33,702 nt of DNA. Source: Clostridiales bacterium (GTDB lineage: Bacteria > Bacillota > Clostridia > Lachnospirales > Lachnospiraceae). This document shows, in pieces, positions 17,877 through 27,130 of the stretch. The DNA is taken from the NCBI GenBank assembly GCA_012519695.1, contig JAAYPT010000051.1, positions 1-33,702 on the forward strand, given 5' to 3'. The notes below the pieces were generated by a model. That model was given only the letters and a program-made list of their open reading frames with translations, was not told where the DNA came from and did not search any database. Every line of letters starts with the position of its first letter. The first letter of the stretch is position 1. Position numbers and translations under genes: made by a program.

Positions 17877-18584
17877 ATGGAAGGAAATTTAAAGCAACAG
17901 GAAAAAGAAAAGAATGAGAATGAAGAAATTAAAGAAATGGGACAACTTACCTTAGAACAAGGGAAGGAAAAACATAAAATCCATTTATTATCTATTATAG
18001 GAGAAATTGAAGGACATGAGGTCTTGTCCGCAAATACAAAAGCAACCAAGTATGAACATGTACTGCCAAAACTTGCGTCGATTGAAGATGATGACACCAT
18101 TGATGGAGTAATGATGATTATTAATACAGTAGGCGGAGATGTGGAATCAGGACTTGCAATTGCGGAAATGATAAGTTCCTTAAGTAAGCCTACGGTATCG
18201 TTAGTGCTAGGTGGAAGTCATTCCATTGGTGTTCCGTTAGCAGTATCTACGGACTATTCTTATATTGTGCCTACCGGAACAATGGTGATACATCCGGTTC
18301 GGTTGAATGGACTTGTCATTGGAGCACCTCAGACATATGATTATTTTCAACAGATGCAGGATAGAATTACAGGATTTATTGCAGACCACTGTTTCGCAAC
18401 ACAAAGCAGGTTAGAACAAATGATGTTAAATACCGGAATGTTGACCAAGGATCTTGGAACTATTTTAGTAGGAAGTCAGGCTGTTGCGGAGGGAATTATC
18501 AATGAAGTGGGAGGAATTGCGGAAGCAATGAAGAAACTTCACCAGATGATAGAAGAAAAAAGGGATAATGACATTTTAGAATAA
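17877..18584 (+). CDS. ClpP-class serine protease, TepA-like
   Basis: 235 residues. After a charged N-terminus of about 30 residues comes a ClpP/crotonase-like fold. The nucleophile is S116 in GGSHSIGVPLA, the likely catalytic histidine is H139 in MVIHPVRLNGLVIGAPQT, and TVGGDVESGLAIAEMI forms the conserved oxyanion-side loop. No signal peptide or membrane segment is visible. The best-known relative, Bacillus TepA, is linked to protein export and spore biology; the role here is inferred only by family. The ATG at 17877 is preceded by AAAGGGAAG, which lies in a terminator-type stem; an alternative ATG at 17940 has no clear ribosome binding site. It is followed by ftsK, as TepA-type genes often are in Clostridia. 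Confidence 0.87.
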   Translation: MEGNLKQQEKEKNENEEIKEMGQLTLEQGKEKHKIHLLSIIGEIEGHEVLSANTKATKYEHVLPKLASIEDDDTIDGVMMIINTVGGDVESGLAIAEMISSLSKPTVSLVLGGSHSIGVPLAVSTDYSYIVPTGTMVIHPVRLNGLVIGAPQTYDYFQQMQDRITGFIADHCFATQSRLEQMMLNTGMLTKDLGTILVGSQAVAEGIINEVGGIAEAMKKLHQMIEEKRDNDILE

Positions 18585-18606
18585 GTATGGTAAGATAATA
18601 CGGATA

Positions 18607-18627
18607 GGGCAGAGAACAGCTCTGCCC
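18607..18627. repeat. Perfect hairpin between tepA and ftsK
   Basis: GGGCAGAG (18607-18614), loop AACAG, CTCTGCCC (18620-18627). An 8-bp GC-rich stem without a following T-run, so not a standard terminator. It lies in the leader of ftsK or the 3' end of tepA, and may stabilise RNA or bind a protein. Confidence 0.6.
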
Positions 18628-18661
18628 ATAAATGAAAGAGTAGAATTTAGGAGGAAGTAAA

Positions 18662-21166
18662 ATGGCAGCAAAGCCTAAAAATAAATCTGCCAGAGGAGGC
18701 ACAAAACGAAAGACATCCGGGCAGAAGCGAAAGAAGAATATGAAACAGCAGCAGGAGTTTCAGGATGAAGTTATTCTGCTTTCTGTATTAGCAGTGTCTA
18801 TTCTTCTTTTTATCAGTAACTTTGGATTTGGAGGTTTTGTAGGTGAGAGGGTAAGTTCCTTCTTTTTTGGTGTATTCGGATTAATGTCATACATATTTCC
18901 AATTGCACTATTTGTGGGAACAGCTTTTTTTATGTCAAATCGTAAAAATACTGTTGCAGTAGTGAAAATTGTTGCTGGTGTATTGTTTATTTTATTTTTA
19001 AGTCTATTTGTAGAACTGGTTGTAGATGCTTCGGGAGCATATTCTATCAAAGCAGGCTATGAATATGCAAAGGACAATAAAAACGGTGGCGGAGCCATTG
19101 GAGGACTTTTAGCAGGAGTTTTATGCCCGGCTATTGGAAAAATAGGAACATATGTGGTAGATATTATTGTTCTGATTATTTCCATGGTGCTTTTGACAGA
19201 ACGTTCCTTCTTAGGTGGGGTGAAAAAAGGAAGTAAAAAGGTCTACGATACTGCCAGAGAAGATGCAGTAAGACGTAGAGAAATAAAAGAACAACGACGT
19301 GAAGAACGAGAAAAACGTCGTATGGATAAAAAAGTAGAAGGCGTTTCCGTTGATACAAAAGTGGTACCACCGGATGTTAAAAATTCTGATAACATCAGCG
19401 AATTGACAGCACCTCCGGTAGAAGAAAAGGAAGAAGTATTTTCTCCACAGGTAAGGGACAAGCTCTTTTCACCAGAAGAAACGGTTATGCCAGTAGAAAA
19501 CGTAATGGCAGTAGAACCGGAGCCTGAGGTGATATCGGAACTAGAAGAAGTGATATCGGAGCCTGTGGTAGTGGAAAAAGTACATAAGAAACCAAAACAG
19601 CCAAAGCAGGAAAAAACGACAATCGAAGAAAATGTGGCGGAAATAGAACAGGAAATGGAGCAGATGCAACCGGCAGTTCCAGAAAAGACAGGACAAAATT
19701 ATATGTTCCCGCCAGTATCTTTACTTACAAAAGGTGAAAATGTACAGGGTGATTCTAAAAAACATTTACAAGAAACAGCAATGAAATTACAACAGACATT
19801 GAAAACTTTTGGCGTAAATGTTACTATTACGGATGTAAGTTGTGGACCGAGTGTTACACGTTATGAACTTCAGCCGGAAATGGGTGTTAAAGTAAGTAAG
19901 ATAGTAAATTTGGCAGATGATATTAAGCTGAATTTAGCAGCAGCAGATATTCGTATTGAGGCACCAATACCGGGAAAAGCAGCTGTTGGAATAGAAGTAC
20001 CAAATAAGGAAAATGTAATGGTACGTTTCAGGGATATGATAGAAGCACCTGAATTTAAGAATCATAAGTCTAATATTTGTTTTACAGCCGGAAAAGACAT
20101 TGGTGGTCAGGTAGTGGTAGCGGATATTGCAAAGATGCCTCATTTGTTGATTGCAGGTGCTACCGGTTCCGGTAAGTCAGTGTGTATCAATACGATTATT
20201 ATGAGTATTTTATATAAGGCAAATCCGGAAGATGTAAAGCTTATTTTGATTGATCCAAAGGTAGTTGAGTTAAGTGTATACAATGGAATTCCACATCTGT
20301 TTATTCCGGTAGTAACAGACCCGAAAAAGGCAGCAGGAGCATTACATTGGGCAGTTGCGGAAATGACGGAGCGATATCAGAAGTTTGCAGAATATCAGGT
20401 ACGAGATTTAAAAGGATATAATCAAAAGGTAGAGGCAATCAAAGATATACCGGATGAGACAAAACCGCAGAAATTACCACAGATTGTCATTGTAGTAGAC
20501 GAGTTGGCAGACCTTATGATGGTTGCACCTGGGGATGTGGAAGATGCAATTTGTCGTTTGGCACAGCTGGCAAGAGCCTGTGGAATTCATTTGATTATTG
20601 CAACACAGCGACCATCGGTAGATGTTATTACAGGATTGATTAAGGCAAATATGCCGTCAAGAATCGCTTTTTCCGTTTCATCAGGTGTTGATTCCAGAAC
20701 AATTCTGGATATGAATGGAGCAGAAAAATTACTGGGAAACGGTGATATGTTATTCTATCCACAAGGATATCAGAAGCCCCTTCGTGTTCAGGGACCATTT
20801 GTGTCAGATAGTGAGGTAGAAGCAGTAGTTGATTTCTTGAAAAAGCAAAGTACAGTAGTATATAATACAGAAATAGAGGAGAAAATGAACAGTGTTTCTG
20901 TTGGAAGCGGTTCTGGTGTTGGAGGTGCCGGAAGTGCAGATGAGAGAGATGCCTATTTTGTAGAAGCAGGAAAATTTGTAATAGAAAAAGATAAAGGTTC
21001 TATAGGAATGTTGCAGCGTATGTTTAAGATTGGATTTAACCGGGCAGCCCGTATTATGGATCAGTTAGAAGAAGCTGGTGTTGTTGGACCAGAAGAAGGT
21101 ACTAAGCCTAGAAAGATTCTGATGTCTATGTCAGAATTTGAGGAATATATTGAAGAATACGTTTAA
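18662..21166 (+). CDS. FtsK/SpoIIIE-family DNA translocase
   Basis: 834 residues. A basic N-terminus is followed by about four membrane segments (about residues 38-175) that anchor it at the septum, then a low-complexity acidic/proline linker (about 190-345). The motor spans about 370-760: Walker A GATGSGKS (499-506), Walker B IVIVVDELADLMM (D613, E614) and TQRPSVDVITGLIKANMPSRIAFSV. The C-terminal gamma winged helix (about 768-834, GSIGMLQRMFKIGFNRAARIMDQLEEAGVVG) reads DNA polarity sequences. It pumps chromosomal DNA during division or sporulation. FtsK and SpoIIIE cannot be told apart from the sequence alone. AGGAGG lies before the ATG. Confidence 0.94.
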   Translation: MAAKPKNKSARGGTKRKTSGQKRKKNMKQQQEFQDEVILLSVLAVSILLFISNFGFGGFVGERVSSFFFGVFGLMSYIFPIALFVGTAFFMSNRKNTVAVVKIVAGVLFILFLSLFVELVVDASGAYSIKAGYEYAKDNKNGGGAIGGLLAGVLCPAIGKIGTYVVDIIVLIISMVLLTERSFLGGVKKGSKKVYDTAREDAVRRREIKEQRREEREKRRMDKKVEGVSVDTKVVPPDVKNSDNISELTAPPVEEKEEVFSPQVRDKLFSPEETVMPVENVMAVEPEPEVISELEEVISEPVVVEKVHKKPKQPKQEKTTIEENVAEIEQEMEQMQPAVPEKTGQNYMFPPVSLLTKGENVQGDSKKHLQETAMKLQQTLKTFGVNVTITDVSCGPSVTRYELQPEMGVKVSKIVNLADDIKLNLAAADIRIEAPIPGKAAVGIEVPNKENVMVRFRDMIEAPEFKNHKSNICFTAGKDIGGQVVVADIAKMPHLLIAGATGSGKSVCINTIIMSILYKANPEDVKLILIDPKVVELSVYNGIPHLFIPVVTDPKKAAGALHWAVAEMTERYQKFAEYQVRDLKGYNQKVEAIKDIPDETKPQKLPQIVIVVDELADLMMVAPGDVEDAICRLAQLARACGIHLIIATQRPSVDVITGLIKANMPSRIAFSVSSGVDSRTILDMNGAEKLLGNGDMLFYPQGYQKPLRVQGPFVSDSEVEAVVDFLKKQSTVVYNTEIEEKMNSVSVGSGSGVGGAGSADERDAYFVEAGKFVIEKDKGSIGMLQRMFKIGFNRAARIMDQLEEAGVVGPEEGTKPRKILMSMSEFEEYIEEYV

Positions 21167-21202
21167 AAACAAGACGGAAGAATAAGTCGAGGAGGATGAA
21201 AA

Positions 21203-22873
21203 ATGAAAACAGACATTCAGATTGCACAGGAAGCAGAAATGATACATATCAAGGATGTGGCAGCACAGCTTGATGTTAAGGAAGATGATTTGGAGATGTA
21301 CGGAAAGTACAAAGCCAAATTGTCAGATGATTTAATGAAAAGAATAGAAAAGAATCCAGATGGAAAATTAATTCTTGTAACAGCCATCAACCCTACTCCG
21401 GCAGGAGAAGGAAAGACAACCGTAAGTGTAGGCTTAGGTCAGGCATTTGGAAGACTTGGAAAAAAAGCAGTAATAGCATTAAGAGAGCCATCTTTAGGAC
21501 CTTGCTTCGGAATTAAAGGTGGAGCAGCAGGCGGTGGATATTCTCAGGTAGTACCAATGGAAGATTTAAATCTTCATTTTACAGGAGATTTTCATGCAAT
21601 CACTTCTGCAAATAACTTATTAGCAGCATTATTAGATAACCATATTCAGCAGGGAAATGATCTTGGAATCGATCCAAGACAGGTAGTATGGAAACGTTGT
21701 CTGGATATGAATGACCGTTCTCTTCGTAATATTGTAATCGGTCTTGGTAGAAAAGTAGATGGTATGGTAAGAGAAGATCATTTTGTAATTACAGTAGCAT
21801 CTGAAATTATGGCAGTATTATGTCTGGCAAATGATATGGCAGATTTGAAGAAGCGTTTAGGTCGCATGATTGTGGCATATACATTTGATGGAAAACCGGT
21901 AACAGCAGATGATTTAAAAGCTACAGGTTCTATGGCAGCACTTTTAAAGGATGCTATAAAACCCAATATGGTTCAAACCTTAGAGCATACACCGGCAATT
22001 GTACATGGTGGACCATTTGCCAATATTGCACATGGATGTAACAGTGTACGCGCTACTAAGATGGGATTAAAACTTGCTGATTATGTTATCACTGAGGCAG
22101 GATTTGGTGCAGATCTTGGTGCAGAGAAGTTTATGGATATTAAGTGCCGTATGTCAGGTTTGAAGCCGGATGCAGTTGTTTTGGTAGCAACAGTCCGTGC
22201 GTTAAAATATAATGGTGGTGTACCAAAGGCAGAGCTTTCCGAAGAAAATCTGGATGCATTGAAAAAGGGTATTGTAAATCTTGAAAAACATATTGAAAAT
22301 TTACAGAAGTTCGGAGTGCCGGTTGTTGTAACATTAAACTCTTTTATTACAGATACCAAAGCAGAAACAGATTATATTGAACAGTTCTGTAAAGAAAGAG
22401 GCTGTGAGTTCGCACTTTCTGAAGTATGGGAAAAAGGTGGCGAAGGTGGAGTCGCTTTAGCAGAAAAAGTCTTAGATACATTAGAAAATAAAGAAAATAA
22501 CTTTAAACCACTTTATGCAGACGAATTACCTTTGAAAGATAAAATTGAAACCATTGCAAAGGAAATTTATGGAGCAGATGGTGTTACTTATGCACCGGCA
22601 GCATTAAAAGAATTAAAGAGAATTGAAGAACTTGGTATGGGTAATTTCCCAGTATGTATGGCAAAGACACAGTATTCCCTTTCTGATGACCAGACAAAAT
22701 TAGGACGTCCAACCGGATTTGATATCAATGTTAGAGAAGTATATGTTTCTGCTGGAGCAGGATTTGTAGTAGTAGTAACAGGTGCAATTATGACAATGCC
22801 AGGTTTACCAAAGAATCCGGCAGCTTATAATATTGACGTAGATGATAATGGTGTTATTACCGGATTATTCTAG
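21203..22873 (+). CDS. fhs: Formate-tetrahydrofolate ligase
   Basis: 556 residues, the standard length. It makes 10-formyl-tetrahydrofolate from formate, ATP and tetrahydrofolate in the cytosol, feeding purine synthesis and, in acetogens, the methyl branch of the Wood-Ljungdahl pathway. The ATP-binding loop [10 protein letters not shown] is at 64-73; other family motifs are [49 protein letters not shown] and the C-terminal [25 protein letters not shown] lies 8 bases before the ATG. It is followed after 26 bases by folD, the next enzyme for interconverting one-carbon folates. The window alone does not show whether the organism is an acetogen. Confidence 0.97.
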   Translation: MKTDIQIAQEAEMIHIKDVAAQLDVKEDDLEMYGKYKAKLSDDLMKRIEKNPDGKLILVTAINPTPAGEGKTTVSVGLGQAFGRLGKKAVIALREPSLGPCFGIKGGAAGGGYSQVVPMEDLNLHFTGDFHAITSANNLLAALLDNHIQQGNDLGIDPRQVVWKRCLDMNDRSLRNIVIGLGRKVDGMVREDHFVITVASEIMAVLCLANDMADLKKRLGRMIVAYTFDGKPVTADDLKATGSMAALLKDAIKPNMVQTLEHTPAIVHGGPFANIAHGCNSVRATKMGLKLADYVITEAGFGADLGAEKFMDIKCRMSGLKPDAVVLVATVRALKYNGGVPKAELSEENLDALKKGIVNLEKHIENLQKFGVPVVVTLNSFITDTKAETDYIEQFCKERGCEFALSEVWEKGGEGGVALAEKVLDTLENKENNFKPLYADELPLKDKIETIAKEIYGADGVTYAPAALKELKRIEELGMGNFPVCMAKTQYSLSDDQTKLGRPTGFDINVREVYVSAGAGFVVVVTGAIMTMPGLPKNPAAYNIDVDDNGVITGLF

Positions 22874-22899
22874 GCGATATATGATAGAAAGGAGACACC

Positions 22900-23748
22900 A
22901 TGGCAAAGTTAATTGATGGAAAGAAAATATCACAGGAAATCAAAGATGAATTAAAAGAAAAAGTGGTTGCATTAAAGGCAGAAGGAAAAACAGGGGCACT
23001 AGCAGTAATTCAGGTGGGAGAAGACCCTGCTTCCAGCGTTTATGTACGCAATAAGAAAAATGCATGTGCGTATATCGGAATTGAATCTTTGGCATATGAA
23101 TTACCGGAAAGTACAACGGAAGAAGAACTTTTGAAGTTGATTGAAGAATTAAATGAAAAGGAGAAAGTGCGCGGGATATTAGTGCAGCTTCCGCTTCCTT
23201 CTCACATTTGCGAAGACAAAGTGATACAGGCAATCAGTCCAGAAAAGGACGTAGATGGATTCCATCCACAGAGTGTTGGAGCCATGACAATTGGAGAGAA
23301 AAGCTTTTTGTCCTGTACTCCGTCAGGTATCATACAGTTATTAAAGCGTTCCGGCGTAGAGATAGAAGGAAAACATTGTGTAGTAATTGGAAGAAGTAAT
23401 ATTGTAGGAAAGCCAATGGCGCTTTTGATGTTGCGTGAAAATGCTACTGTAACCATTGCACATTCCAGAACAAAGAATTTGCCGGAGTTATGCAAACAGG
23501 CAGATATTTTGATTGTTGCAATTGGAAAGCCAAGATTTATCGGCGCAGAATATGTAAAAGAGGGCGCAGTTGTTATTGATGTTGGAATTCATCGAGATGA
23601 AAACAACAAGCTTTGCGGTGATGTGAAGTTTGACGAAGTTGAGCCGATTGCATCTGCTATTACACCGGTTCCGGGAGGCGTAGGTCCAATGACAATTGCA
23701 ATGCTAATGTCTAACTGTGTACAGAGTATAGAAGAGAAAAGACGATGA
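22900..23748 (+). CDS. folD: Methylenetetrahydrofolate dehydrogenase / methenyltetrahydrofolate cyclohydrolase
   Basis: 282 residues, full length for bifunctional FolD. It interconverts 5,10-methylene-, methenyl- and 10-formyl-tetrahydrofolate with NAD(P)H. The catalytic lysine is K52 in YVRNKKNACAYIGI; QLPLPSHI, the substrate loop SPEKDVDGFHP, the Rossmann motif VIGRSNIVGKPMALLML and PVPGGVGPMTIAML are present. AAAGGAG precedes the ATG. It forms an operon with fhs, and its stop codon overlaps the start of the next gene by four bases (ATGA), so that gene is translated with it. Confidence 0.96.
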   Translation: MAKLIDGKKISQEIKDELKEKVVALKAEGKTGALAVIQVGEDPASSVYVRNKKNACAYIGIESLAYELPESTTEEELLKLIEELNEKEKVRGILVQLPLPSHICEDKVIQAISPEKDVDGFHPQSVGAMTIGEKSFLSCTPSGIIQLLKRSGVEIEGKHCVVIGRSNIVGKPMALLMLRENATVTIAHSRTKNLPELCKQADILIVAIGKPRFIGAEYVKEGAVVIDVGIHRDENNKLCGDVKFDEVEPIASAITPVPGGVGPMTIAMLMSNCVQSIEEKRR

Positions 23749-24863
23749 AGTGCGCAAAATGTGGGGCAGAATTAAAGGTAGGATGTATTTATTGTTCTGT
23801 TTGTGGGCAAGAGGCGCAGATTGTACCGGATTATAATTTGCTGGAAGATGATTTGCTGAAAGAACTTTTAAATGAAGAAAAAAAGCAAAACAGTGCAAAC
23901 CAACAGAAAAAGTCAGCGGATGAAAAAAAGAATCAGGTACCGCATAAAAAGAAGAAAAAGAGCAAAGCACCAATAATTGCAGGCGCTATCGGTGCGATAA
24001 TTGTATTAATAATTTTGATTGTTTTATTGGTAAAGCACAATCACAATAATTCCTATGATTATCAGTTTCAAAAGGCTGAAGAACATGTACAGTATAAGGA
24101 ATATGCCGAAGCTCAAAAGTATTTGGAACGTGCGGTGGAATTAAAGTCAGATAGTATAGAAGCATTATTGTTATTGGGTGATGTGTACCATGCAGAGGAT
24201 GAAACGGATGATGCAGTTGGTACATTTCAAAAGGTGATTGAATTAGAGCCGGATAATGAAAAGGCATATCAAAGTCTGATTGATATCTATGCTCAGTTAC
24301 AGGATTATGATGCGATTGCCAAACTTTCTAAACAAACCAAGGACAGCAATATTTTAGATTTGTTTTCTGATTATTTGGTAACAGCACCAAAGATTTCGGA
24401 GGAAGATTATGATGAAGAGAAAGGATTAGAGATTACATCGCAATCCGGAGTGACTACTTACTATACATTAGATGGTTCTGATCCGAAAGAGGGAAAGAAA
24501 TACGAAGAACCAATCTTTTTAGAGGAAGGAACCACTGTCATAAGAGCAATCTCAGAAAATGAGTTGGGCATTTATAGTGAGGAAACAAAAGCTGCTTATA
24601 AAGTGGAGTTTGAACCGCCGGAAGCACCAAAAGTTACACCTGATGGTGGAAGAATTACGGTAGCACAGCAGATAACGGTAGATGTTCCAGAAGGTTGCAA
24701 GGCATATTATACTTGGGATGGAACAGACCCAACAGCCAATTCAGAAGAGTATGTAGGACCTTTGGAAATACCGGAAGGAAACAATATTTTTTCTGTGATT
24801 TTGGTAGATAAAAGAGACCGTTGGTCGGATGTCACGAAATGTAATTTTATTTATACACCGTGA
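23745..24863 (+). CDS. Zinc-ribbon, single-span membrane protein with TPR and chitobiase-type C-terminal repeats
   Basis: 372 residues, exact function unknown. Residues 3-20 form a zinc ribbon (CAKC near the start, CSVC at 17-20). A Lys/Gln/Asn-rich basic stretch leads to one membrane segment (about 76-95, APIIAGAIGAIIVLIILIVLL). Outside the membrane follow two to three TPR units (about 105-195: AEAQKYLERAVELKSDSIEALLLLGDVY) and two repeats resembling the chitobiase/beta-hexosaminidase C-terminal domain (TTYYTLDGSDPKEGKKYEEP and KAYYTWDGTDPTANSEEYVGP). The likely topology is zinc ribbon inside, repeats outside. It overlaps folD by 4 bases but has no evident one-carbon function. A role as a cell-surface scaffold or envelope sensor is inference. 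Confidence 0.85.
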   Translation: MKCAKCGAELKVGCIYCSVCGQEAQIVPDYNLLEDDLLKELLNEEKKQNSANQQKKSADEKKNQVPHKKKKKSKAPIIAGAIGAIIVLIILIVLLVKHNHNNSYDYQFQKAEEHVQYKEYAEAQKYLERAVELKSDSIEALLLLGDVYHAEDETDDAVGTFQKVIELEPDNEKAYQSLIDIYAQLQDYDAIAKLSKQTKDSNILDLFSDYLVTAPKISEEDYDEEKGLEITSQSGVTTYYTLDGSDPKEGKKYEEPIFLEEGTTVIRAISENELGIYSEETKAAYKVEFEPPEAPKVTPDGGRITVAQQITVDVPEGCKAYYTWDGTDPTANSEEYVGPLEIPEGNNIFSVILVDKRDRWSDVTKCNFIYTP

Positions 24864-24886
24864 TACAAAAGTTAGGAAATAATATT

Positions 24887-25024
24887 TGTAGGATTCAAAA
24901 GCTCTCATCACAAAAGTGATGAGAGTTAATTGCAAAAAAAGTGCACTTGAAAAACAAGTTTTTCAGATGCAATTTTTCTGCAATAATCCGTACCGCTATG
25001 CGGTACAAACTTTTGAATCTTATA
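24887..25024. repeat. Four-arm palindromic element with 15-bp terminal inverted repeats
   Basis: The ends TGTAGGATTCAAAAG (24887-24901) and CTTTTGAATCTTATA (25010-25024) are complementary over 15 bases with two G-U pairs. They enclose three further hairpins: CTCTCATCAC/GTGATGAGAG (24902-24911/24916-24925, loop AAAA); AATTGCA/TGCAATT (24928-24934/24968-24974) with an inner TGAAAAA-CAAG-TTTTTCA; and GTACCGC/GCGGTAC (24990-24996/25000-25006, loop TAT). The first hairpin abuts the closing stem. Folded as RNA it is a four-way junction; as DNA it resembles a small non-autonomous mobile element. The second hairpin ends in TTTTT and may terminate the fhs transcript. It does not match a riboswitch I recognise. 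Confidence 0.65.
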
Positions 25025-25041
25025 TAAATCATCTGTAAAAT
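25013..25041 (+). promoter_or_regulatory. Candidate promoter of the debranching-enzyme gene
   Basis: TTGAAT (25013-25018), a 17-base spacer and TAAAAT (25036-25041). The -35 lies inside the right terminal arm of the palindromic element, so the element may supply or control this promoter. Confidence 0.45.
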
Positions 25042-25069
25042 ATGTTGCACATTGTGAAAGGAAATCTTT

Positions 25070-27088
25070 ATGGAAAATTATCAATTAGGAAAGAGCAACT
25101 GGCGAACACCGGAACAGGGGCTGGAAAAAGAGTGGCTGCTGGTAAATGGAATTGGAGGATATTCTAATTGCAGTGTAACGGGAGAATTAACAAGAAGTCA
25201 TTCCGGATATTTGGTGGCAGCAATGAATCCACCGGTAGAAAGAATGCTGATTTTAAGCAAAACTCAGGAACGCATTGATATAGGAAATCATACCATTGAT
25301 TTGGCATGTCAACGTTATCTTGGGAAAGAAAAAAATGGATGTTGCTACTTGGAACATTTTTCTTTGGAGGCAGTACCACAGTATTTGTATCAGGTTGAGG
25401 ATGTTTTCTTAAAGAAGACAATTGCAATGGTACGGGGTGAAAATACGGTAGCAGTCTGCTATGAAGTAGAAAATGGAATGGAACCGGCAACTTTGCATAT
25501 AACACCATTGTTTAATGTGCGAGAAGCGGCAAATATGGCGGATAAGTCTGCAATTTCTTATAAAAAGAGTATTGAAAAAAATGTACTTACATTAGAAGCA
25601 GAAAAATATTCAGATATTCAGGTGAATTTTTATACATCAGAAGGCAGATATGTAGACAGAAGTACTTATCCTACTTCTATGGCAGCACCAACTTTCGTGG
25701 TAGAGGAAGATTTGTGCTATACCATCGATGTACGAACAGGAAGTCATAGTTTGGATAGTCATTATACGCCGTATGATATTGATATAGAATTAAAACCATT
25801 TGAAAAGAAAAAGTTTTATATGGTTTGTTCTGTAGAAAAAGTAGATATAACAAAAAAAGATGGCTTTCAGATTGTAGAAGATTATAAAAAAGCCATTTTA
25901 GAGTGTATGAATCAATCAGTTGTACAGGATGATTTCGCAAGAAAGCTCACTTGGGCAGCAGATAGTTTTCTTGCAGTACGCAATTCTACCGGATTAAAAA
26001 CAATTTTAGCCGGATTTCCATGGTTTACAGATTGGGGAAGAGATACCATGATTGCATTTCATGGTTTGACCCTTTGTACCGGTAGACTTCAGGATGCACG
26101 AGATGTATTAGAGTCATTTTCAAGATATGTAAAGAATGGATTGATTCCCAATGTTTTTCCGAATAAAGCGGGAGAAGAACCAATGTATAATACCATGGAT
26201 GCATCCATGTGGTACTTTTATGCAGTAGACCGATACCTCACTTATGACAGTTCTGAAGAAGGAAAGACGTTTGTAAAAGAAAAAATATTCCCGTATTTGA
26301 AGGAAATAGTAGAAGCATATAAAAACGGAACAGATTTTTCTATTCACATGGATGAAGATGGATTGGTGACAGGAGGCTCTGACTTAGACCAAATTACATG
26401 GATGGATGTAAGAGTGGGAGAATGGGTAGTGACACCAAGACACGGAAAGCCAGTAGAAATCAATGCGCTATGGTATAATGCGTTAAAGGTGATGGAACAT
26501 TTATGTGAAATTTTTAACGAAGATGGCAGTCAATATGGAGACTTGAGTGAAAAGGTAAAAGAAAGCTTTTGTAAAAAGTTTTGGAATGAAAAAACAGGCT
26601 GCCTTTTCGATGTCGTAGATGAAAATGATGGAAAAATACGACCAAATCAGTTATGGGCAGTTTCACTTCCATATACGATGTTAACAAAGGAACAGGAAAA
26701 GAGTATCGTAAATGTATGTAAGAAATATTTGTATACTTCATACGGTATGCGTTCCCTTTCTTGGGCAGATGCTGAATATCAACCGGTCTATATAGGCGAA
26801 TGCATCAAACGCGATGCAGCTTATCATATGGGAACTGTTTGGGCATATCCAATTGGCGCATATCTGACAGCTTATTGTAAGGCACATGATTACGCTAAGG
26901 AAGCAGTATTGGAAGTCAAGAAGATGTGTGAATTGTTTTTAGATCATATGGAAGATGGATGTCTTAATGGAATTGCAGAAATTTTCGATGGGGATTTTCC
27001 ATGTACGTCTCGTGGATGCTTTTCACAGGCATGGAGCGTTGGTGAAGTGTTGAGAGTATATACAGAAGATGTAATGGAAAATTTATAA
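25070..27088 (+). CDS. Glycogen debranching enzyme / amylo-alpha-1,6-glucosidase family (GH133-type)
   Basis: 672 residues. The N-terminal GDE_N domain (about 1-260, starting WLLVNGIGGYSNCSVTGELTRS) is a beta-sandwich. The C-terminal alpha/alpha toroid (about 290-665) carries the catalytic region GFPWFTDWGRDTMIAFHGL (from residue 315; D321 and D325 conserved), NTMDASMWYFYAVDRYL, DQITWMDVRVG, EINALWYNALKVM and YHMGTVWAYPIGAYL. It removes alpha-1,6 branches of glycogen or limit dextrin in the cytosol, complementing the glycogen synthase at 16.3 kb. AAAGG precedes the ATG. It stands alone between its own promoter and a bidirectional terminator. Some family members act on other alpha-glucans, so the exact substrate is not certain. 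Confidence 0.92.
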   Translation: MENYQLGKSNWRTPEQGLEKEWLLVNGIGGYSNCSVTGELTRSHSGYLVAAMNPPVERMLILSKTQERIDIGNHTIDLACQRYLGKEKNGCCYLEHFSLEAVPQYLYQVEDVFLKKTIAMVRGENTVAVCYEVENGMEPATLHITPLFNVREAANMADKSAISYKKSIEKNVLTLEAEKYSDIQVNFYTSEGRYVDRSTYPTSMAAPTFVVEEDLCYTIDVRTGSHSLDSHYTPYDIDIELKPFEKKKFYMVCSVEKVDITKKDGFQIVEDYKKAILECMNQSVVQDDFARKLTWAADSFLAVRNSTGLKTILAGFPWFTDWGRDTMIAFHGLTLCTGRLQDARDVLESFSRYVKNGLIPNVFPNKAGEEPMYNTMDASMWYFYAVDRYLTYDSSEEGKTFVKEKIFPYLKEIVEAYKNGTDFSIHMDEDGLVTGGSDLDQITWMDVRVGEWVVTPRHGKPVEINALWYNALKVMEHLCEIFNEDGSQYGDLSEKVKESFCKKFWNEKTGCLFDVVDENDGKIRPNQLWAVSLPYTMLTKEQEKSIVNVCKKYLYTSYGMRSLSWADAEYQPVYIGECIKRDAAYHMGTVWAYPIGAYLTAYCKAHDYAKEAVLEVKKMCELFLDHMEDGCLNGIAEIFDGDFPCTSRGCFSQAWSVGEVLRVYTEDVMENL

Positions 27089-27130
27089 GAAAAATGATGA
27101 AATACGAACATGGTATTTTCTATGATAGCA

